DNA of 64,000 nt from Flavobacteriales bacterium (lineage in GTDB: Bacteria > Bacteroidota > Bacteroidia > JACJYZ01). Positions 37,849 through 47,400 of the stretch are shown piece by piece (position 1 is the stretch's first letter; each line of letters starts with the position of its first letter). Position numbers and translations under genes: made by a program. The stretch lies in contig JACJYZ010000004.1 of NCBI GenBank assembly GCA_020635855.1, positions 62,001-126,000 on the forward strand, given 5' to 3'. The notes under the pieces were generated by a model that was not told the origin of the DNA, searched no databases, and saw only the letters and a list, made by a program, of their open reading frames with translations.

Positions 37849-39135
37849 ATGCAAGCAGAAACACCATCCATCCAGCTGAAAGTCTCACACATGGCCGAAA
37901 ACCTGATCGGTTCCGAGATCATCAAGCTGGCCCAGGAGATCAACGAGAAGATCAGCAAGGGAGAAAAGATATACAACCTGACCATCGGCGACTTCAACCC
38001 GAAGGTATTCCCTATTCCCGCAGAATTCAAGCAGGAAATCATCAGGGCTTTCGAGGAAGACGAAACCAACTACCCGGTTCCGAACGGCATGCCTGCGCTT
38101 CGCAAGGCCATCAGTCATTTCCTGTCGCGCCGCATGGGGGCATCCTACAACGAGCAGGAAATCCTGGTATCGGGCGGGGCACGACCGTTGATCTATTCCC
38201 TGTATCGTGCGGTTGTGGATGAAGGCGACACGGTGGTATATCCGGCTCCCTCATGGAACAACAACCACTACACACAAATGCTGGGTGCCAGGGCCATTTC
38301 GGTGGAAACCCGCCCTGAGAACAATTTCATGCCCACGGCAGAAGACCTTGCGGAGCACCTGGGTGAGGCCACGCTGCTTTCCTTGTGTTCGCCGTTGAAC
38401 CCTACCGGTACGGTGTTCACCAGGCAGGCGCTGCAAGACATCTGCAAACTGGTAGCCGAGGAGAACGACCGGAGACAGAATGAAGGCCGAAAGCCCCTCT
38501 ACCTGATGTACGACCAGATCTACTGGACCCTCACACATGGGGAAACGCAGCACTTCGACCCTGTTTCCGTACAACCTTCGCTCCGCCCCTACTGCATTTT
38601 CATCGACGGCATGTCGAAATCTTTTGCAGCAACGGGTGTCAGGATCGGATGGGCATTCGGTCCTGAGAAGATCATCCAGGATATGAAATCGATCCTTTCG
38701 CACGTGGGTGCCTGGTCACCCAAAGCCGAACAGATCGCGGCCGCACGTTACCTGATGAATGACGACGCGATCGATCGATACCTGAATACGTTCAAATCCG
38801 AGATCATGGCTCGCCTGGAAGGATTTTACACAGGTTTCATGGATCTTAAAAAAGACGGTTTCCCGGTGGATGCGATTGCACCGCAGGCAGCGATCTATCT
38901 GACCATTCAGGTTGATCTTACAGGCAAACAACTGCCGGATGGTACGGTGGTATCGGAAACCAGCCAGACCACCCAATACCTTCTGAATAAAGCGAAGCTG
39001 GGCCTTGTCCCCTTCAACTGTTTCGGCTCATCCCAGGATTCTACCTGGTATCGCCTGTCCGTGGGTACATGTACCCTGCAGGACGTGCAGGATGCCATCG
39101 CCAGCTTACGGAATGCACTTAGTCAACTGAAATAA
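37849..39135 (+). CDS. PLP-dependent aminotransferase, class I/II
   Basis: 428 residues from the ATG at 37849. Fold type I aminotransferase features: YNLTIGDFNPKVFPIP, NYPVPNGMPALRKAISHFL, LVSGGARPLIYSLYRAVVD, SPLNPTGTVFTRQ, YDQIYWTLT, and the PLP lysine in IDGMSKSFAATGVRIGWAFG. The C-terminal domain has SQDSTWYRLSVGTC. Closest to the aspartate aminotransferase-like group; substrate uncertain. Its stop overlaps the manC start (TAATG), so both are on one transcript. Confidence 0.9.
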   Translation: MQAETPSIQLKVSHMAENLIGSEIIKLAQEINEKISKGEKIYNLTIGDFNPKVFPIPAEFKQEIIRAFEEDETNYPVPNGMPALRKAISHFLSRRMGASYNEQEILVSGGARPLIYSLYRAVVDEGDTVVYPAPSWNNNHYTQMLGARAISVETRPENNFMPTAEDLAEHLGEATLLSLCSPLNPTGTVFTRQALQDICKLVAEENDRRQNEGRKPLYLMYDQIYWTLTHGETQHFDPVSVQPSLRPYCIFIDGMSKSFAATGVRIGWAFGPEKIIQDMKSILSHVGAWSPKAEQIAAARYLMNDDAIDRYLNTFKSEIMARLEGFYTGFMDLKKDGFPVDAIAPQAAIYLTIQVDLTGKQLPDGTVVSETSQTTQYLLNKAKLGLVPFNCFGSSQDSTWYRLSVGTCTLQDVQDAIASLRNALSQLK

Positions 39136-40226
39136 TGTCCCAGAACCATACCTATTGTGTGATCATGGCTGGCGGTGTCGGAAGCCGCTTCTGGCCAATG
39201 AGCAGATCCAATCGTCCGAAACAATTCCTTGATATCCTCGGAACGGGCGAGTCGCTGCTGCAACAAACTTTCAATCGCTTTCTAAAAATCTGCCCCCCGG
39301 AGAACATCATGGTGGTTACTCACCAAAGTTACAGAGACATGGTGGCGGCACAGTTACCATCCATTCCCAAAGACAACATTCTCGGGGAACCTTCCAGGCG
39401 CAATACGGCACCCTGTATCGCTTATGCAGCGTACAAGATCAAAGCGAAAGATCCGGAAGCACAGATGATCGTGGCACCTTCCGATCACCTGGTGCTGAAA
39501 GGAGAAGAATTTACACGCATCATCCGGGAGGCCCTGGCCGCTGTACAAAGCGCGCCGATCCTGGTTACCCTGGGTATCAAACCAAGCCGTCCGGATACCG
39601 GATACGGCTATATCCAATTCACCCAGGAGCATCTGAAAGGACATGACCCGGTGAAAAAGGTGAAGACCTTCACCGAAAAACCCAACCTGGACATGGCCCG
39701 CTATTTCATGGAGAGCGGCGAGTTCCTGTGGAACTCCGGGATATTCGTGTGGAGCGTGAACAGCATCACCGATGCCCTGAACCATCACCTTCCGGAAATA
39801 TCCAGTGTGTTCGAAGATGATATGGACAAATTGAATTCGCCCGAGGAAGCAGGGTTCATTACCCGTGCCTATACGGTTTGCAAAAACATCTCAATCGACT
39901 ACGGTGTGATGGAAAAGGCAGATAATGTATATGTGGTTCCGGCTGACTTCGGCTGGTCTGATCTCGGTACCTGGGGGTCTCTTTACGAGCATATGCCTCA
40001 GGATGACAACGCCAATGCCGTAGCTGGGAAAAATGTGATCCTTTACGACAGCAAGAATTGTGTGGTGCACATGCCGTCAGGCAAGCTTGCCGTATTGCAG
40101 GGGCTGGACGACTTTATCGTGGTGGAATCGGACAATGTACTGCTGGTTTGCCGGAAATCTGAAGAACAACAGATCAAAGAGTTTGTAAACGAAGTGAAAA
40201 TAAGCAAGGGCGAGGAATTCGTTTAG
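39135..40226 (+). CDS. manC: Mannose-1-phosphate guanylyltransferase
   Basis: 363 residues. It makes GDP-mannose from mannose-1-phosphate and GTP, feeding glycan, O-antigen or exopolysaccharide synthesis. The N-terminal pyrophosphorylase signature is MAGGVGSRFWPMSRSNRPKQ, followed by EPSRRNTAPCIAYAA, VAPSDHLV, GYGYIQF, KTFTEKPN, WNSGIFVW and DFGWSDLGTWGSLYEH. Only the guanylyltransferase part is present, without the C-terminal isomerase domain of bifunctional enzymes. It overlaps the aminotransferase stop by one base. Confidence 0.95.
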   Translation: MSQNHTYCVIMAGGVGSRFWPMSRSNRPKQFLDILGTGESLLQQTFNRFLKICPPENIMVVTHQSYRDMVAAQLPSIPKDNILGEPSRRNTAPCIAYAAYKIKAKDPEAQMIVAPSDHLVLKGEEFTRIIREALAAVQSAPILVTLGIKPSRPDTGYGYIQFTQEHLKGHDPVKKVKTFTEKPNLDMARYFMESGEFLWNSGIFVWSVNSITDALNHHLPEISSVFEDDMDKLNSPEEAGFITRAYTVCKNISIDYGVMEKADNVYVVPADFGWSDLGTWGSLYEHMPQDDNANAVAGKNVILYDSKNCVVHMPSGKLAVLQGLDDFIVVESDNVLLVCRKSEEQQIKEFVNEVKISKGEEFV

Positions 40227-40240
40227 ATCTCCCCGCCCTT
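40206..40240 (+). terminator. Hairpin at the manC / fumC convergent end
   Basis: AAGGGCGAGG pairs with CCCCGCCCTT (nine of ten) around a 15-base loop; the left arm lies in the last codons of manC. The T content afterwards is modest. Possibly a bidirectional terminator. Confidence 0.45.
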
Positions 40241-40262
40241 CCTGTTCATTCTTTCTCCCGCT

Positions 40263-41654
40263 TTACAGCGACCCGATCATCTTGGAAGGATTCACCCATT
40301 CGGTGAATTCCTCATCCTTTAACAAACCCAGGTCAAGTGCTGCCTTTCTCAGGGTCGTGTTTTCCTGGTATGCTTTTTTGGCAATTTTCGCTGCATTTTC
40401 ATAACCGATATGGGTGTTTAACGCGGTCACCAGCATCAACGAGTTTTCCAGGTTTTCCCTGATTCGCGGCTCATTGGCTTCGATGCCTGATACACAGTTG
40501 GCATTGAATGAGCGGCAGGCATCACCGATCAGCCTTGCAGCCATCAGGAAGTTATAGATCATGACAGGTTTGAACACGTTAAGCTCAAAATGGCCTTGCA
40601 TACCTCCTGCCGTCACCGCAGCATCATTGCCTATTACCTGGGCACATACCATGGTCATGGCCTCGCATTGGGTGGGATTCACCTTGCCCGGCATGATGGA
40701 AGACCCCGGTTCGTTGGCGGGGAGAATGATCTCACCGATACCACATCTCGGTCCTGAGCCCAGCAAACGGATGTCATTGGCAATTTTCATCAGGCTTACC
40801 GCAACCGTTTTCAATGCGCCCGAACCTTCCACGATGGCATCATGCGACGCCAGTGCCTCAAACTTGTTCTCCGCAGTCACAAAGGGAAGGCCGGTAAGCC
40901 TGGCTATTTCATCTGCTACCTTAACGGCATAACCTTTTGGTGTGTTAATGCCGGTACCAACGGCTGTACCTCCCAGTGCCAGTTCGGCCAAATGGGGAAG
41001 TGCGTTTTTCAGGGCACGAATGCCGTGGTCTATCTGAGAAACATATCCTGAGAACTCCTGGCCGAGGGTCAGCGGGGTGGCATCCATCAAGTGGGTTCGA
41101 CCGATCTTCACGATATCGCTGAATGCAACGGCTTTTTCCTTCAATGCATCCCGAAGTTCCTCCAGGCCGGGGATGGTATTCTCCACCACCATCCTGTATG
41201 CAGCAATGTGCATAGCTGTTGGGAACGTGTCATTGGACGACTGGGATTTGTTCACATCATCATTCGGGTGGATGAAACGATCGCCTTCACCCAGCTGATG
41301 CCCCTGAAGCACGTGGGCACGGTTGGACACCACTTCGTTGACGTTCATGTTAGACTGAGTGCCGGAACCGGTTTGCCATACCACCAGCGGAAACTGATCG
41401 TCCAGCTTACCCTCCAGGATCTCATCGCAAACCTTGCCAATAAGGTCGCGCTTCTCTGCGGTCAACACACCCAGTGCGTGATTGGTGATAGCAGCGGCCT
41501 TTTTCAAATAGGCAAAGGCGTGTATCACCTCGATGGGCATGGTCTGACCACCGATGCGGAAGTTTTCTCTGGACCGCTGGGTTTGGGCACCCCAATATTT
41601 GTCGGCTGGTACCTGAACTTCACCCATGGTGTCTTTCTCTGTACGGAATGTCAT
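40263..41654 (-). CDS. fumC: Class II fumarate hydratase
   Basis: 463 residues. It interconverts fumarate and malate in the TCA cycle without an iron-sulfur cluster. The family signature [11 protein letters not shown] is intact, with [56 protein letters not shown] and [10 protein letters not shown]. Length and start are typical ([20 protein letters not shown]). The gap of 22 bases from the ArsC-family gene suggests co-transcription. Confidence 0.97.
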   Translation of the reverse strand: MTFRTEKDTMGEVQVPADKYWGAQTQRSRENFRIGGQTMPIEVIHAFAYLKKAAAITNHALGVLTAEKRDLIGKVCDEILEGKLDDQFPLVVWQTGSGTQSNMNVNEVVSNRAHVLQGHQLGEGDRFIHPNDDVNKSQSSNDTFPTAMHIAAYRMVVENTIPGLEELRDALKEKAVAFSDIVKIGRTHLMDATPLTLGQEFSGYVSQIDHGIRALKNALPHLAELALGGTAVGTGINTPKGYAVKVADEIARLTGLPFVTAENKFEALASHDAIVEGSGALKTVAVSLMKIANDIRLLGSGPRCGIGEIILPANEPGSSIMPGKVNPTQCEAMTMVCAQVIGNDAAVTAGGMQGHFELNVFKPVMIYNFLMAARLIGDACRSFNANCVSGIEANEPRIRENLENSLMLVTALNTHIGYENAAKIAKKAYQENTTLRKAALDLGLLKDEEFTEWVNPSKMIGSL

Positions 41655-41676
41655 AATGCGTTGGATTTATATGGTA

Positions 41677-42015
41677 TCAGAATAGTTGCTTCACATTTTC
41701 CGGTGGCCTTCCGATCACGGCGCGTTTACCTTCCACCACAATGGGACGTTCAATCAGTATCGGATGATTTGCCAGGACTTTGATCCACTGGGATTCGGTC
41801 AGGGTTTTCCCTTTGTAGGAATCCTTGTAGAGATCCTCGCCCTTTCTTACCAGCGATTCGGCAGGCATTTGCAATTTGGTCAACAATTCTTTCAATTCCT
41901 TCTCTGACGGAGGAGTTTTCAGGTACTCCACGATTTGCACCGGTTTTCCGGCATCTTCAATAAGTGCCAGGGCTTCCCTGCTCTTCCTGCACCTTGGATT
42001 GTGGTATATCTTCAT
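41677..42015 (-). CDS. arsC: ArsC family (arsenate reductase/glutaredoxin-like) protein
   Basis: 112 residues. The thioredoxin-fold ArsC/Spx-type core is clear: MKIYHNPRCRKSREAL with the single active Cys, VQIVEYLKTPPSEKELKELL, and PILIERPIVVEGKRAVIGRP. The family includes glutathione/glutaredoxin-dependent arsenate reductases. In Bacteroidota such genes often lie outside arsenic operons, as here, so arsenate reduction in vivo is not assured. It lies between prfB and fumC on the minus strand. Confidence 0.88.
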   Translation of the reverse strand: MKIYHNPRCRKSREALALIEDAGKPVQIVEYLKTPPSEKELKELLTKLQMPAESLVRKGEDLYKDSYKGKTLTESQWIKVLANHPILIERPIVVEGKRAVIGRPPENVKQLF

Positions 42016-42036
42016 GGTCAGAAATGTCCGGTTGTA

Positions 42037-43126
42037 CTAATCCCGGCCGAATTCCATCAGGTATGCCTTGGTGAATTCGTCGAGGCTTCCATCCATTACA
42101 CCTTGCACATCTGAGGTTTCCACCCCGGTTCTCAGGTCTTTCACCAACTTGTACGGATGCATCACATAGTTGCGGATCTGAGACCCCCATTCGATCTTCT
42201 TCTTTTTACCTTCCTCTTCGGCGAGTTTTTCCTGGCGCTTGCGTATCTCCAGTTCATACAATTGGGATTTCAGCATTTTCAATGCCTTCTCCTTGTTTCT
42301 CAGCTGGGATCGTTCTTCCTGACATTCGATGATCAGACCGCTGGGGGCGTGTTTCAACCTAACAGCGGTTTCCACCTTGTTCACGTTCTGCCCGCCGGCA
42401 CCACCGGATCTGAAGGTATCCCACGTGATATCGGCATCCCTGATTTCAATTTCAATGTTATCATCCACCAGGGGATATGCATACACGGAAGCGAACGATG
42501 TGTGACGCTTGTTGGCTGCATCGAAAGGCGACAAACGCACAAGGCGATGCACCCCGTTTTCACCTTTGAGGTAGCCATATGCGAGAGGTCCGTCGAATTC
42601 CAGGGAACAGGTCTTGATACCCGCCACGTCACCTTGCAACAGGTTTACTTCTTTGACTTTGTAACCATGTTTTTCTCCCCACATGATGTACATCCGCATG
42701 AGCATGGACGCCCAGTCCTGACTTTCGGTTCCACCGGCACCGGCATTGATCTGAAGAATGGCCCCAAGCTGATCTTCTTCCTTGGAAAGCATGTTGCGGA
42801 ACTCAAGTTCTTCAACAAGCTTCAGGGTTTGATCATATTGGTGGTTGACTTCCTGTTCGGTACTTTCGCCTGCTTCATGGAATTCAAGCAATACATTCAG
42901 GTCATCAAACGCAGTTGCTACTTCCCCGTATGCCACGGTCCACTCCCGTACGGCATTCACTTCCTTCATGGTTGCTTCTGCCTTCTTGGGATCATCCCAG
43001 AAATTGGGTTGTTGGGTAATGGCCTCTTTTTCCGCCAGTATTTTCAGTCTGCCTTCGATGTCAAAGATGCCTCCTTAACGCATCCAGGCGCCTCTTCAGG
43101 TCGTTCTTTTGGTCGTTTGAAATCAT
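42037..43126 (-). CDS. prfB: Peptide chain release factor 2, with programmed +1 frameshift
   Basis: The full product needs a +1 shift: 21 codons from the ATG at 43124-43126 ([20 protein letters not shown]), an in-frame TGA at 43061-43063, then continuation from 43062 as [20 protein letters not shown] to the stop at 42037. The joined protein is 362 residues, the normal RF2 length. The GGQ motif that triggers peptidyl-tRNA hydrolysis is in [22 protein letters not shown]2 reads UGA and UAA, so the shift autoregulates its level. Calling the gene from the later ATG at 42969 would wrongly drop the N-terminal domain. TATCTTTG ends six bases before the ATG, implying a leaderless mRNA. Confidence 0.96.
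43060..43075 (-). promoter_or_regulatory. prfB: prfB programmed frameshift site
   Basis: On the minus strand: AGGAGG (43070-43075), the three bases CAT, then CTTTGAC (43060-43066). This is the canonical RF2 recoding signal: an internal Shine-Dalgarno-like stimulator three bases before the slippery CTT, with the UGA-C stop context. Confidence 0.95.
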
Positions 43127-43132
43127 AGGGTG

Positions 43133-43140
43133 CAAAGATA
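43133..43140 (-). promoter_or_regulatory. -7 promoter element TATCTTTG, six bases before the prfB start
   Basis: Perfect TAnnTTTG on the minus strand, separated by CACCCT from the ATG at 43126. It implies a leaderless transcript. Confidence 0.5.
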
Positions 43141-43170
43141 AAAGAATGTGGCAAAGAAATGCCTGAAGTA

Positions 43171-43632
43171 TCAACGTGACCGGTTAAGTTCCGCCCAGAC
43201 CAATGCAGGTTCAAACCCCTTACCTATAACGTATGCACCGATCTTTTGCCGCATTATGGGTGCGATTGCGTCTTTTCCGCCAAGTATCCTTTTCTTCTTA
43301 TCGATCAGTGTTTTCATGGTATGGAGGTAGTCATCCTCATCAATCTCGGTCATGGCTTTCCGGATACAGTATTCTGAGATTTTCCGGCCTTTCAATTCAC
43401 GGATGATGCGTATTCGACCCCATGCCTTCATCCTGAACTTACCCCTGGCAAAGGTTCTGGCAAACCTTTCTTCGTTGACAAAACCGTCTGAGATCAATTG
43501 AGCGATCACAAGCTCCACCTGTTGCGAATGCAGACCCAAGGTGTAAAGCTTGTCACGCACTTCCTGCTGACACCTTTCCTGGTATGCACAGTATGCTTTT
43601 GCTTTCTCCAGTATTTCAGGGGTGATTGACAT
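43171..43632 (-). CDS. recX: Regulatory protein RecX
   Basis: 153 residues from the ATG at 43630-43632 (MSITPEILEKAKAYCAYQER). A frame 15 codons longer is unlikely because the -7 element TACATTTG lies between the two possible starts. Tandem three-helix RecX repeats are visible (CQQEVRDKLYTLGLHSQQVE; ISDGFVNEERFARTFARGKF; KAWGRIRIIRELKGRKIS). RecX inhibits RecA filament growth. recA is not in this window. Confidence 0.9.
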   Translation of the reverse strand: MSITPEILEKAKAYCAYQERCQQEVRDKLYTLGLHSQQVELVIAQLISDGFVNEERFARTFARGKFRMKAWGRIRIIRELKGRKISEYCIRKAMTEIDEDDYLHTMKTLIDKKKRILGGKDAIAPIMRQKIGAYVIGKGFEPALVWAELNRSR

Positions 43633-43637
43633 GAACG

Positions 43638-43645
43638 CAAATGTA
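43638..43645 (-). promoter_or_regulatory. -7 promoter element TACATTTG, five bases before the recX start
   Basis: Perfect TAnnTTTG on the minus strand; the spacer CGTTC separates it from the ATG. It implies a leaderless transcript. Confidence 0.5.
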
Positions 43646-44443
43646 AGGTACATGTCATTGAAGTGGTAATTGTACATGATTTACCTCCGAATCCCGTTTT
43701 TGCCGGTTGTATCCGACATGAATCGCTCAAAATTTTCCCTCCATCAATCCCATATTTTCCAGAATCACCTAACAATTTGATTATCAAAACACAATGTTTC
43801 TCAAACAAAAAAATAACATTTTCTCAAGACATATTTTACACCAGCCCCCCGCAAACCCTTTGGTAGAACCAATTGAACAATTTCTTATTTTAGTGGTTCT
43901 TGGTTGACAGTTTATCGAAAAGTAGTGTATTACCTATGTTGTTTGAATTTTACTTGGTGCGGTGGGTATGAGCAGGAGAAAGAATTTTAATGTATTGTAT
44001 TTCAGCTATCTACAAGTCATTCTTAGCAAAAGGTTGCAATCCCACATCTTCTGGAAGATTTTGGTAGTATTGCGGTGCGTTGATTGGCATAAATCACTGT
44101 ATATCAACACCCTGCAGCATGTTACCCTGGATCGGGCTGAGCAAAAATGCGGATTGGGCAGATGCTTGATCAATGCAAAGTTTTGATAATAAGATAATTG
44201 CAAGCCAAAACCAACGGCGGTAATTTTGGCTACGTGATTTTCGACGAATTTTTGTAAATTATTTATAGGTTTTGCGTAGAATAGGATGCAGGGGTTGATT
44301 TGTAGAACAAAGCAAATTGAGGATTCAAAAATACCAGTACAAAACGCGTCATATTGCAAATAACCTCCGTGACAATAGCAGTAACAGAACAATTTAACAG
44401 ACAGGATCGCATTGCCGTTGCCGGTTAACAGGCAGGAACACCT
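43646..44443 (+). other. AT-rich apparently non-coding region upstream of the adhesin array
   Basis: About 800 bases with no convincing gene. Two short open frames (one per strand) have no recognisable protein character. The last ~20 bases before the first adhesin gene (ending GGAACACCTATGA) are shared with the spacers before copies 2 and 3; the rest is not. It probably holds the promoter of copy 1, but I could not identify a good -7/-33 pair. Confidence 0.5.
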
Positions 44444-47400
44444 ATGACCAACAAGTCACATATCTGTTCTATGTGGAGAGCTACAGGCATACTGACCGTA
44501 TGCCTCGTGCTGTTTTCTCTCCTGCCTGCACGTGCCACACACGTGGTCGGTGGAGAAATCTATTATGTATGCAATGGCGGCTCCAACTACACCGTCACAC
44601 TCAACGTTTACCGGGATTGCTACTACGCCGAAGCCCCTTATGATGACCCCGCTGCCATAGGGGTGTTCGACAAGAACAGCAACCTGGTGGGTACCATTTA
44701 TATCAATTACCCGGGGTCCAGCACCATCTCTCCAACGCTCCCTTCGCCCTGTATCGAAGCCCCTTCAAATGTATGCGTGGAGAAAGCTTCATACACAAAA
44801 AACGTCAATCTACCCCCCATTCCCGGCGGCTATACCCTTGCTTACCAACGCTGCTGCCGGAACATCACCGTGGTCAATGTCAATGACCCTACCAATACCG
44901 GAGCCACATTTTACACCTTCATTCCCGACAAAGCAAAAGCTACCTGCAATAGCACACCTGTGTTCGATAACGATCCGGCTGTATATCGCTGCGTAGACAT
45001 TGATGTCAATTACGATCACTCGGCCACCGACGCCGACGGAGACTCCTTGGTCTACTCACTTTGCACACCTAAAACATCGAGCAACGTGAACCCCATGCCG
45101 CAACCACCGGATAACCCGCCTTATACAACCATTTCTTGGAAGGCCGGTTATTCCAATACAGACATGATGAACAGTGCTTCTCCGCTGACCATTGATTCCC
45201 AAACAGGTTTGATCACAGGAACTCCTGATGCAACAGGTGTTTATGCTGTTGGCGTTTGTGTGAAGGAGTACAGAAACAATATCCTGATCAACTATACCAC
45301 ACGCGATTTCCAGATCAACGTGGTGGATTGTCCAGGTGACGTGGCCACCGACGTTACATCGGCCATGTCTGATTGCAGCACGCTCACCGTGGCTTTCACA
45401 AACAATTCTTCAGGGGCCACCAGTTATCTCTGGGATTTCGGTGATCCTTCTTCTACCTCTGACCAGTCCACCAGCACAAACCCGACCTACGCATACCCCG
45501 CCATCGGTACTTACAGCGTTAGCCTCATCGCATACTCCGCGCAGGGTGATGCCTGCAACGATACACTCACCGGATATGCCGCAACGGCCGATACCTGTCC
45601 GCCCTGTGACCTCACCGTCTCAACCTCCATCACAAATGCAGACTGTAATGCGTCTTGCGGATGTAATGCAGGCATTAGTAAAAGCGGAACTACACTCACC
45701 ATCTGGAAGTGGACCACCATCAGTGGTACCTGTGCGAAACTGGTATGGACTGTTGCCTGTTCTCAATGTGCAAACGTCTCATTCAATTATGCAGGCGGAT
45801 GCAGTTTCAGTGGACCAAGCTATTGCAGTGGCTACTTCATCTCTAACGGCAGTCCATTGGCCCTCAGCTGTGATGGTGTTAACATGCTGGGTGGTTCGCC
45901 ACCATCATCCATGACCCGTGACACGATCTGGGGGGTCACCGCAGGACAGGCTACTGCCAACCCATCCGGCGGCTCATCACCTTACACCTACCTGTGGGCC
46001 AATGGCAAGACCACGCAAACGGCTACCGGACTCAACCCCGGTAACTACTATGTGACCGTTACCGACAACAACGGCTGCACCGCCACCACCATCGCTTCGG
46101 TCGGACAAGACGGCACCACCTTCTCCCTCAGCATGAGCAAAACCGACGAGACCACCTGTGCCAGTGACGATGGAACCGCAACAGCCACACCCAGTGTAGG
46201 AGGTACCTACACCTACCTGTGGACACCTTCCAGCAAAACCACCCAAACCATCACCGGACTGGCGGCAGGCACCTATTATGTGCTCGCAGACAAGAGTGCT
46301 ACTTCATGTGACGAAGTGGGAAGCATCACCGTGGGTGAACCCAACACCCTGGCACTGACCATGGGAGGCACCGACCTGTCCTGCTATGATGATGGGTCGG
46401 GGGAAGTCAGCGTCACCGTATCAGGAGGCAGCGGACCATACGATTACCTTTGGTCGCCAGGCGGACAAACAGAATCTTCCGTATCCGGGCTTGATGCAGG
46501 TACCTATACTTTAACAGTTACCGACAACGGCGGCTGCGAAGAGACCGACACACAGGCGATCACCGAACCCGATGAGATCGTTACATCCACTTCAACCACG
46601 GCTACTTCCTGCTATGGAGACAGCGACGGTTCTGCTTCGGTCACCGCTTCAGGCGGAGCCGGCGGCTTCACATACCTCTGGTCCAGCGGTGGCACAGGCA
46701 CCACAGAGAGTGCGCTGGCTGCTGGTACTTACACCGTAACGGTGGAAGATGCCGATGGCTGCCAGGAGACCCCCACTGCTACGGTCAGCCAACCCGCACA
46801 ACTGCTCGCCGAACTGTTCAACTCTTCCGACATCACATGCGGAGGTTCCTACACCGGAGAGATCACCGCGGTCATCTCAGGTGGTACTTCAGGACAATCA
46901 GACGTGGAGATCTATGCCGAAGACTTTACAGGGTATACCGGAGGTACAACAACCGGTTCCGGTGGACCCGACTGGACTTCTACTGCCGGTACTTCCACTT
47001 CTTTTGCTACCGGGATCTCAGATGTGCTGCAAATATCCACGGGATGTTACGACAGTGAGTTCGCCGGTAACCAGGATGAGTATTACAGCATCTGGACACC
47101 TTCGGGATCAGGCACCGTATATGTGACCAAACTCTGGTACTACCAGCACGACAATACACTGAGTGGCGCCGAGACCATCCAGATGGCCATGTACAACGAC
47201 GGGGGTGGATACACCAAAATATCCGGTTCTGATGCCACACTCACCGGGACCGGTGCAACAGGTTGGATATCCGGTGATGTGACCACGCCTTTTGCCATCA
47301 CACTGGGCAGCACCTACTGGATCGCCGTGACTTCTGCAGCGGCTACCTACGATGTGCCCAGGGACGGTGGTTCCAACTGCGGAAGCTATCCCCCTACCGG

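Noticed and set aside
42037..42969. RF2 starting at the ATG at 42969 (310 residues)
   Set aside because: It would lack the conserved N-terminal part, which is encoded upstream across the frameshift site.
43962..44392. Short open frames on both strands in the region before the adhesin array
   Set aside because: No recognisable motifs, and the two frames overlap on opposite strands in AT-rich DNA. Probably chance.
46749..47126. Out-of-frame ORFs recurring at 5166-bp intervals within the three adhesin genes
   Set aside because: They repeat only because the host genes are duplicated; Pro/Ser/Thr-rich translations without motifs.
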